In this document: one piece after another, positions 57,910-64,000 of the stretch
Numbering within the stretch: the stretch's first letter is position 1
How the letters are laid out: each line of letters starts with the position of its first letter
NCBI RefSeq assembly: GCF_010974825.1
Contig: NZ_JAAILA010000013.1
Coordinates: 62,001-126,000 of the forward strand
Origin: Aeromonas rivipollensis
GTDB taxonomy: Bacteria; Pseudomonadota; Gammaproteobacteria; Enterobacterales; Aeromonadaceae
Direction: 5' to 3'
Length of the DNA: 64,000 nt
Notes under the pieces: model-generated
The model's input: the letters and a program-made list of their open reading frames with translations, nothing else
What the model was told of the DNA's origin: nothing
The model's database searches: none
Program-made: the position numbers and the translations under genes

Positions 57910-59670
57910 ATGACCGACCACACTTTTATTCCCGGCAAGGACGCAGCGCTGGAAGACTCCATCGAGCGGTTCCAGACCAAATTGCAGGCCCTGGGGTTTG
58001 ATATCGAAGAGGCCTCCTGGCTCAACCCAGTGCCCAACGTCTGGTCCGTGCACATCCGGGACAAAGAGTGCGCCCTCTGCTTCACCAACGGCAAGGGAGC
58101 CAGCAAGAAGGCGGCCCTGGCGTCGGCCCTGGGGGAGTATTTCGAGCGTCTCTCCACCAACTACTTCTTCGCCGACTTCTATCTGGGGGAGCAGGTGGCG
58201 AACGGTGACTTCGTCCACTACCCGAACGAGAAGTGGTTCCCCATCCAGGGTGACCAACTGCCTGCCGGTCTGCTCGACAGCTTCACCCGCAAGTTCTACA
58301 ACCCGGATGGCGAAGTGACTGCCGACATGCTGGTGGATCTGCAATCCGGCAACGAAGAGCGCGGCATAGTCGCGCTGCCCTTTGAGCGCCAGTCCGATCA
58401 TCAGACCGTCTATATCCCGATGAACATCATCGGCAACCTCTATGTCTCCAACGGCATGAGTGCCGGCAACACCAGGACCGAGGCCCGCACCCAGGGCTTG
58501 TCCGAGGTGTTCGAGCGTCACGTGAAGAACAAGATCATCGCCGAGGCCATCAGCCTGCCCGAGATCCCAAGCGAGGTGATCGCCCGCTACCCCGGCATCA
58601 AGGCCTCCATTGATGCGCTGGAGGCCGAAGGCTTCCCCATCTACAGCTTCGATGCCTCCTTGGGTGGCCGTTATCCGGTCATCTGCGTGGTGCTGCTCAA
58701 CCCGAGCAACGGCACCTGCTTTGCCTCCTTCGGTGCCCACCCGCGCTTCGAGGTCGCCTTCGAGCGGACCGTCACCGAACTGCTGCAGGGCCGTGGCCTC
58801 AAGGATCTGGACGTCTTCGTGCCGCCGTCATTCGACAACGAGCAGGTGGCGGATCACCACAATCTGGAGACCCACTTCATCGACTCGTCCGGCCTCATCA
58901 GCTGGGATCTGTTCAAGCAGGAGTCCGACTTCGAGTTTGCCGACTGGGACTTCCGCGGCAGCTCCCAGGAGGAGTTCGATCACCTGATCGGCATCTTCCA
59001 CGAGCTGGAGCAGCCGGTCTACATCGCCGACTACGAGCACCTGGGCGTCTACGCCTGCCGCATCCTGGTGCCGGGCATGTCCGACATCTATCCGGTCGAA
59101 GATCTGCTGCTGGCCAACAACACCATGGGCGCCCACCTGCGGGAAATCATCCTGGCCCTGCCGTCCCTGGAGTGGGACGCGGAGCAGTACATGGCACTCT
59201 TTGATCAGCTGGATGAAGAGGGTCACGACGAGCGCACCCGGGTGCGCGAGCTGCTCGGCATCGCCGCCGCCAAGGGCACAGCCCTGCACACCCTGCGGGT
59301 CGGTGAGCTCAAAGCCATGCTGGCGCTGGCCGCTGGTGAGCTGGAAAGCGCGCTGGATCTCATCGACTGGACCATGGAGTTCAACCAGTCGGTGTTCCCG
59401 GCGGATCGCGCGAACTACTACCGCGCCCTGCGCGCCTGCGTCGAGCTGTTCCTGGATGAAGAGCGTGACCCCGAGCAGTACCGCCCGGTGTTCGCCCGCA
59501 TGTTCGGGGAAGATACCCTGGCCGAGGCCTGGGCCCATGCCTGCGGCGAGGCGCGTTTCCACGGGCTGGAGGCGGCCGATCTGTCCCTCTCCCAGTTCCC
59601 GCTGCATCAGAAATTGCTCGCGGCCTACGAGAAACTGCAAAAAGCCAAACGAATCCATACGTGGAACTGA
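57910..59670 (+). CDS. ycaO: YcaO protein (RimO-associated)
   Basis: A 586-residue YcaO-domain protein very close to E. coli YcaO (FIPGKDAALEDSI, EASWLNPVPNVWSVHIRDKECALCFTNGKGA). The N-terminal YcaO ATP-binding domain (about 60-400) is followed by a helical C-terminal extension (about 430-586). In E. coli it aids RimO in beta-methylthiolation of ribosomal protein S12. No peptide precursor or cyclodehydratase partner is nearby, so a RiPP role is unlikely. It lies upstream of focA, as in E. coli. Confidence 0.95.
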   Translation: MTDHTFIPGKDAALEDSIERFQTKLQALGFDIEEASWLNPVPNVWSVHIRDKECALCFTNGKGASKKAALASALGEYFERLSTNYFFADFYLGEQVANGDFVHYPNEKWFPIQGDQLPAGLLDSFTRKFYNPDGEVTADMLVDLQSGNEERGIVALPFERQSDHQTVYIPMNIIGNLYVSNGMSAGNTRTEARTQGLSEVFERHVKNKIIAEAISLPEIPSEVIARYPGIKASIDALEAEGFPIYSFDASLGGRYPVICVVLLNPSNGTCFASFGAHPRFEVAFERTVTELLQGRGLKDLDVFVPPSFDNEQVADHHNLETHFIDSSGLISWDLFKQESDFEFADWDFRGSSQEEFDHLIGIFHELEQPVYIADYEHLGVYACRILVPGMSDIYPVEDLLLANNTMGAHLREIILALPSLEWDAEQYMALFDQLDEEGHDERTRVRELLGIAAAKGTALHTLRVGELKAMLALAAGELESALDLIDWTMEFNQSVFPADRANYYRALRACVELFLDEERDPEQYRPVFARMFGEDTLAEAWAHACGEARFHGLEAADLSLSQFPLHQKLLAAYEKLQKAKRIHTWN

Positions 59671-59684
59671 TATGCTAGTGTGAC

Positions 59685-59711
59685 GAAGGGGCCTGATGGC
59701 CCCTTCTGTTT
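59685..59711 (+). terminator. ycaO terminator
   Basis: Stem GAAGGGGCC/GGCCCCTTC with loop TGAT and TGTTTTA tail, 15 bases after the ycaO stop. The next 270 bases are AT-rich and show no gene. Confidence 0.85.
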
Positions 59712-59978
59712 TATGGGCTACGCTTTGGCGGGCCCTTACTCAAAGATGAAATAAATAACAAAAAATACCTCTTAGGGGGTTGTCAGTTAGAGGTTCATCA
59801 TGTTCGGGAGGCGTAAAGGTGCATTGCCGGTGCTTTTTTTGATGAGAAAGATATAAATTCTTAAAAATCATGAGATTAAAAACAGACCCATTTCTGTTTC
59901 ACCTGAAACCTGGTGTAAAGTCAAGCTTCCGGATGAAGAAAAAACCTGTAGTAAAATTACATTCACAATCTGTAATTC

Positions 59979-60020
59979 TTGATCGGAGTCAATTTTGGGG
60001 ATCAGCCCCTTTGTTATGAT
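59979..60020 (+). promoter_or_regulatory. FNR-dependent promoter of focA-pflB
   Basis: TTGATCGGAGTCAA (59979-59992) matches TTGATN4ATCAA at nine of ten positions. A -10 element TATGAT follows at 60015-60020. A start near 60027 would put the FNR site at about -41.5, the class-II activating position. This fits anaerobic induction of focA-pflB. Confidence 0.8.
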
Positions 60021-60051
60021 TTCCACAGGCAAAATATGCAGGTACTGAGAA

Positions 60052-60900
60052 TTGAAAGCAGAATCTCCCTTTGATTGTCTGAAGCCCGAAGCCATAGCCG
60101 CGCTGGCCGAAGACATTACCTATGCCAAGGCAACCAAGCCCGCCCACAAGGTCATACCTCTGGCCATCACGGCAGGTGCTTTCATCGCCATCGCATTCGT
60201 CTTCTATATCACCGTCACCACGGGATCGAGCGGCATGGCCTGGGGAATGTCCAAGCTGGTCGGCGGTCTCTGTTTCTCCCTCGGTCTCATTCTGTGCGTA
60301 CTGCTCGGTGCCGAGTTGTTCACCTCCACCACCCTGACCCTGGTGGCCAAGGCCGCCAACCGCATCAGCTGGGCTCAGCTGTTCAAGAACTGGGGTCTGG
60401 TCTACTTCGGCAACCTCATCGGCGGGCTCATCATAGTCGCGCTCATCATCATGTCGGCCGAATACACGGCGGCGGATGGTCAGTGGGGGCTGAATGCCAT
60501 GAAAGTGGCCCAGCACAAGATCCATCACACCTTCTTCGAGGCTCTGGCCCTTGGCATCCTCTGCAACCTCATGGTGTGTCTCGCCGTGTGGATGGCCTTC
60601 GGCGCCCGCACTGCCACCGACAAGGTGATGGTGATGCTGCTCCCCGTCGCCATGTTCGTGGCCTCCGGCTTTGAGCACAGCATCGCAAACATGTTTATGA
60701 TCCCGGTCGGCATCGCCATCCATGCGGTAGCAGGCCCGGAATTCTGGCAGGCCATCGGCCAGGACCCGGCATCGTTCGCCGACTTGACCGTATCCAACTT
60801 CGTCCTAAACAACCTCATTCCGGTCACCCTTGGTAATATCATTGGTGGCGGCGTCATGGTTGGTCTGACTTACTGGTTTATCTTCCGTCGCCATCATTAA
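60052..60900 (+). CDS. focA: Formate channel FocA
   Basis: A 282-residue pentameric FNT channel with six spans. Conserved segments: AITAGAFIAIAFVFY, GLCFSLGLILCVLLGAELFTS (omega-loop region), and GFEHSIANMFMIPVGI. The start is a TTG at 60052 (LKAESPFDCL); it aligns with the E. coli start, and no nearby ATG fits. A weak start would keep FocA low relative to PflB, as known for this operon. 41 bases before pflB. Confidence 0.93.
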   Translation: MKAESPFDCLKPEAIAALAEDITYAKATKPAHKVIPLAITAGAFIAIAFVFYITVTTGSSGMAWGMSKLVGGLCFSLGLILCVLLGAELFTSTTLTLVAKAANRISWAQLFKNWGLVYFGNLIGGLIIVALIIMSAEYTAADGQWGLNAMKVAQHKIHHTFFEALALGILCNLMVCLAVWMAFGARTATDKVMVMLLPVAMFVASGFEHSIANMFMIPVGIAIHAVAGPEFWQAIGQDPASFADLTVSNFVLNNLIPVTLGNIIGGGVMVGLTYWFIFRRHH

Positions 60901-60941
60901 GGATGGCGGCAGACACATAAATACCTTGAGAGGTAATGAAA

Positions 60942-63224
60942 ATGGCAGAACTTAACGAACAGTTCCAAAAAGCATGGGAAGGCTTCGCGGCCGGTGAATG
61001 GCAGACCTCTGTCAACACCCGTGACTTCATCCAGAAGAACTACACCCCGTATGAAGGTGACGAGTCCTTCCTGGCTGGCGCGACCGAAGCTACCACCAAG
61101 CTGTGGGACAAGGTCATGGAAGGGATCAAGATCGAGAACCGCACTCACGCGCCGGTCGATTTTGATACCGACCTGCCCTCCACCATTACCGCTCACGATG
61201 CCGGCTATATCGATCAGAGCCTGGAGCAAATCGTCGGTCTGCAGACCGACAAGCCGCTCAAGCGCGCCATCATCGCCAACGGCGGTATCAAGATGGTCAA
61301 GACCTCTTGCGAAGTCTACGGTCGTCAACTTGACCCCATGGTCGAGAAGATCTTCACCGAGTACCGCAAGACTCACAACCAGGGTGTGTTCGACGTTTAC
61401 ACCAAGGACATCCTGAACTGCCGTAAATCCGGCGTCATCACCGGTCTGCCGGATGCCTACGGCCGTGGCCGCATCATCGGTGACTACCGCCGTGTTGCCC
61501 TGTACGGTATCGACTTCCTGATGGCCGACAAACTGGCCCAGTTCAAGTCCCTGCAGGCCGATCTGGAAAACGGTGTCAACCTGGAAGCCACCATCCGTCT
61601 GCGCGAAGAGATCTCCGAGCAGCACCGTGCCCTGGCCCAGATGAAGGTGATGGCCGCCAAATATGGCTGCGACATCTCAGTGCCGGCCAAGACCGCCAAA
61701 GAAGCCGTGCAGTGGACCTACTTCGCCTACCTGGCGGCAGTCAAGTCCCAGAACGGTGCCGCCATGTCCTTCGGTCGTACCTCCAGCTTCCTGGACGTCT
61801 ATATCGAGCGTGACCTGAAGAAAGGCCTGCTGACCGAGCAAGAAGCCCAGGAGCTGATGGACCACATGGTCATGAAGCTGCGCATGGTTCGCTTCCTGCG
61901 TACTCCTGAATACGATTCACTGTTCTCCGGCGACCCCATGTGGGCAACCGAGACCCTGGCCGGTATGGGCGTTGATGGCCGTACCCTGGTCACCAAGAAC
62001 AGCTTCCGTATGCTGAACACCCTGTACACCATGGGCCCGTCCCCTGAGCCGAACCTGACCATACTCTGGTCCGAGAAGCTGCCGGTCGGTTTCAAGAAGT
62101 ACTGCGCCAAGGTATCCATCGAGACCTCTTCCGTTCAGTACGAGAACGACGATCTGATGCGTCCGGACTTCAACAACGATGACTACGCCATCGCTTGCTG
62201 CGTGTCCCCGATGATCGTCGGCAAACAGATGCAGTTCTTCGGTGCCCGTGCCAACCTGGCCAAGACCATGCTGTATGCAATCAACGGCGGCATGGACGAG
62301 AAGCTCAAGATCCAGGTCGGCCCGAAAACCGAGATGGTCAAGTCCGAGTACCTCGACTACAACGACGTGATGGACAGGCTGGATCACTTCATGGACTGGC
62401 TGGCCAAGCAGTATGTCGCCGCCCTGAACATCATCCACTACATGCACGACAAGTACAGCTACGAAGCCTCCCTGATGGCGCTGCACGACCGTGACGTCTA
62501 TCGCACCATGGCTTGCGGCATCGCCGGTCTGTCCGTGGCAGCTGACTCCCTGTCTGCCATCAAGTACGCCAAGGTCAAGCCGGTTCGTGACGAAGATGGC
62601 GTTGCCATCGACTTCGAAATCGACGGCGAGTACCCGCAGTTCGGTAACAACGACGCTCGCGTCGATGACATCGCCTGTGACCTGGTCGAGCGCTTCATGA
62701 AGAAAATTCAGAAGCTGAACACCTACCGTGGTGCCGTGGCTACCCAGTCCGTGCTGACCATCACCTCCAACGTGGTGTACGGCAAGAAGACAGGTAACAC
62801 CCCGGATGGCCGTCGTTCCGGTGCGCCGTTCGGCCCGGGTGCCAACCCGATGCACGGTCGTGATCAGAAGGGTGCCGTTGCGTCCCTGACTTCCGTCGCC
62901 AAGCTGCCGTTCGCTTACGCCAAAGATGGTATCTCCTATACCTTCTCCATCGTGCCGAACGCCTTGGGTAAAGACATGGAATCCCAGAAAGCCAACCTGG
63001 CTGGCCTGATGGACGGTTACTTCCATCACGAGACCAACCTGGAAGGCGGTCAGCACCTGAACGTCAACGTGATGAACCGTGAAATGCTGCTGGACGCCAT
63101 GGAAAACCCGGAGAAATATCCGCAGTTGACCATCCGCGTATCCGGTTATGCCGTTCGCTTCAACTCTTTGACCAAAGAGCAGCAGCAAGACGTCATCACC
63201 CGTACCTTCACCGCTTCTCTGTAA
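60942..63224 (+). CDS. pflB: Pyruvate formate-lyase
   Basis: A 760-residue glycyl-radical enzyme splitting pyruvate and CoA into acetyl-CoA and formate under anaerobiosis. Active-site Cys418-Cys419 (IACCVSPM) and the radical Gly734 (RVSGYAVRF) are present. Start ATG 60942 (MAELNEQF) with GAGG eight bases upstream. The activating enzyme gene pflA, usually next, does not follow here. Confidence 0.98.
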   Translation: MAELNEQFQKAWEGFAAGEWQTSVNTRDFIQKNYTPYEGDESFLAGATEATTKLWDKVMEGIKIENRTHAPVDFDTDLPSTITAHDAGYIDQSLEQIVGLQTDKPLKRAIIANGGIKMVKTSCEVYGRQLDPMVEKIFTEYRKTHNQGVFDVYTKDILNCRKSGVITGLPDAYGRGRIIGDYRRVALYGIDFLMADKLAQFKSLQADLENGVNLEATIRLREEISEQHRALAQMKVMAAKYGCDISVPAKTAKEAVQWTYFAYLAAVKSQNGAAMSFGRTSSFLDVYIERDLKKGLLTEQEAQELMDHMVMKLRMVRFLRTPEYDSLFSGDPMWATETLAGMGVDGRTLVTKNSFRMLNTLYTMGPSPEPNLTILWSEKLPVGFKKYCAKVSIETSSVQYENDDLMRPDFNNDDYAIACCVSPMIVGKQMQFFGARANLAKTMLYAINGGMDEKLKIQVGPKTEMVKSEYLDYNDVMDRLDHFMDWLAKQYVAALNIIHYMHDKYSYEASLMALHDRDVYRTMACGIAGLSVAADSLSAIKYAKVKPVRDEDGVAIDFEIDGEYPQFGNNDARVDDIACDLVERFMKKIQKLNTYRGAVATQSVLTITSNVVYGKKTGNTPDGRRSGAPFGPGANPMHGRDQKGAVASLTSVAKLPFAYAKDGISYTFSIVPNALGKDMESQKANLAGLMDGYFHHETNLEGGQHLNVNVMNREMLLDAMENPEKYPQLTIRVSGYAVRFNSLTKEQQQDVITRTFTASL

Positions 63225-63240
63225 TAGAATCTCGGTGAAC

Positions 63241-63270
63241 AAAAACCGGCGCCCAGGCGCCGGTTTTTTT
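63241..63270. terminator. focA-pflB terminator
   Basis: Stem AAAAACCGGCGCC/GGCGCCGGTTTTT with a 3-base loop and extra Ts. It also faces the convergent phnX. Confidence 0.95.
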
Positions 63271-63345
63271 ATGTCAGCTCTTCAGGGCTCAGCGGCTTGC
63301 AAGGCCGATGACAACCCAACCCACCCTTCCCTCATACCACCTTGT

Positions 63346-64000
63346 TCAGGGCCGCTCGCCAGCCGCCAGACGGCGGTTGATATCGGCGATGACGGGGGCT
63401 ATGTCGGCCAGGGTGTCGATCACGTAGTGAGCCCCCGCCGCCCGCAACTTGGCCTCGGCCGGTGCGCGCTTGGCGGCGATCTCCACCTCGCTCATGGCAT
63501 CAAATTCTTCCCAGGTTGCGCCGAATTCGTTGCCGGAAACCGACAGCCCCACCGTCCACATGCCGGCGTTCAGCCCCTCGCTGATACCCGGCACGGCGTC
63601 ATCGACCTTGATGCAGCGATGCACTGCACTCACTCCCAGCTCAATCACGTTGGCCAGCGCCATCCAGGGGCCGGGGCGCCCGCCCGCCTTGAGATCGTCG
63701 GTGGCAACCCAGTGATCGGGGCTATAGCCGTACTCGGCTGCCGCCGGCACCAGCGCCTCCATCACCGGGCGGGGGTAACCGGAGCAGGATCCGATCCGCA
63801 TCCCTTGTGCTCGCAGCGCCTCCAGCACCGGCAGCACACCTGGTATGGGGGCGGCGAAGCGGGTCACGGCGGCAATCTGAAGCGGCATGAAGGTGTGATA
63901 GAGGTGGTCCACCTCGGCGTGGCTCATGGGGTGGCCGAAGCGGGCCTGCCAGCGCGCATCCACCGAGGGCAGACGGCCCAGCGCGGCGATATGATCCCAC
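63346..64000 (-). CDS. phnX: Phosphonoacetaldehyde hydrolase (5' end beyond window)
   Basis: Open to the right edge; 217 codons of the C-terminal part are visible. HAD-superfamily phosphonatase that splits phosphonoacetaldehyde into acetaldehyde and phosphate in 2-aminoethylphosphonate use. Family segments: [44 protein letters not shown] and the Asp-rich [18 protein letters not shown] (Mg site). The N-terminal nucleophile Asp and Schiff-base Lys lie outside the window. A phnW transaminase gene would be expected just upstream. Confidence 0.93.
   Translation of the reverse strand, partial: WDHIAALGRLPSVDARWQARFGHPMSHAEVDHLYHTFMPLQIAAVTRFAAPIPGVLPVLEALRAQGMRIGSCSGYPRPVMEALVPAAAEYGYSPDHWVATDDLKAGGRPGPWMALANVIELGVSAVHRCIKVDDAVPGISEGLNAGMWTVGLSVSGNEFGATWEEFDAMSEVEIAAKRAPAEAKLRAAGAHYVIDTLADIAPVIADINRRLAAGERP

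Noticed and set aside
57910-59670. ycaO as part of a RiPP (azoline peptide) cluster
   Set aside because: It is the full-length RimO-associated type, in its usual place before focA, with no precursor peptide or partner cyclodehydratase nearby.

Overview
The window looks like about 64 kb of an Aeromonas chromosome (A. hydrophila group or close relative). This is inferred from the high GC content, from proteins close to but distinct from those of E. coli and Vibrio, and from gene neighbourhoods shared with gammaproteobacteria (pspF/pspABC-ycjXF-tyrR, sapABCDF, clpA-clpS/cspD, ycaO-focA-pflB). No rRNA, tRNA, insertion sequence, integrase or CRISPR array was seen.

Layout. (1) 1-1.6 kb is AT-rich and looks foreign, with one partial membrane/coiled-coil gene of unknown function. 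(2) 1.6-6.3 kb holds a small stefin-like cystatin gene, guaA and guaB (GMP synthesis) and a YitT-type membrane protein. (3) 7-13 kb holds a large secreted multidomain alpha-amylase with a LacI-type operator upstream, an EamA transporter and xseA. (4) 13-17 kb holds hutW (anaerobic haem degradation, with a Fur box) and the yfiR-yfiN-yfiB c-di-GMP control operon. (5) 17-20 kb holds tyrR, phhB and phhA, with a TyrR box. (6) 20-25.5 kb holds ycjF, ycjX, pspC, pspB and pspA under a sigma-54 promoter with an IHF site, and divergent pspF. (7) 25.6-31.3 kb holds sapABCDF. (8) 31.4-36.6 kb holds miaE and the beta-glucoside locus ascG/ascFB with a perfect operator. (9) 36.6-45.8 kb holds purF, cvpA, serS, rarA, lolA, ftsK and lrp, all on the minus strand. 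(10) 45.9-51.5 kb holds ald, trxB, a two-receiver diguanylate cyclase, a glycine-zipper protein, aat and bpt. (11) 51.5-57.6 kb holds infA, clpA, clpS, cspD, asd, sugE under a guanidine-II riboswitch, and a B3/B4-domain protein. (12) 57.9-64 kb holds ycaO, focA and pflB with an FNR-type promoter, and the 3' part of phnX.

The most unusual signal is a recurring structure at gene junctions. At lolA/rarA, pspB/pspC, sapB/sapC, sapD/sapF, and less strongly at pspF/sapA, sapC/sapD and sapA/sapB, the spacer carries a second, partly degenerate copy of the upstream gene's 3' end. At lolA/rarA it also carries two degenerate copies of the downstream gene's 5' end. At six of these junctions (all but pspF/sapA) the spacer also holds a short ORF. 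In five of the six the ORF overlaps the upstream stop codon or gene end (ATGA or TGATG). At pspB/C, sapC/D and sapD/F it also overlaps the next start. This looks like tandem duplication of translationally coupled junctions, leaving small coupled ORFs.

Functionally the window is mostly housekeeping: purine synthesis, envelope stress (Psp), peptide uptake/resistance (Sap), aromatic amino-acid catabolism, N-degron proteolysis (Aat, Bpt, ClpS and ClpA within 4.4 kb) and anaerobic pyruvate/formate metabolism. Several clear regulatory sites fit the neighbouring genes.
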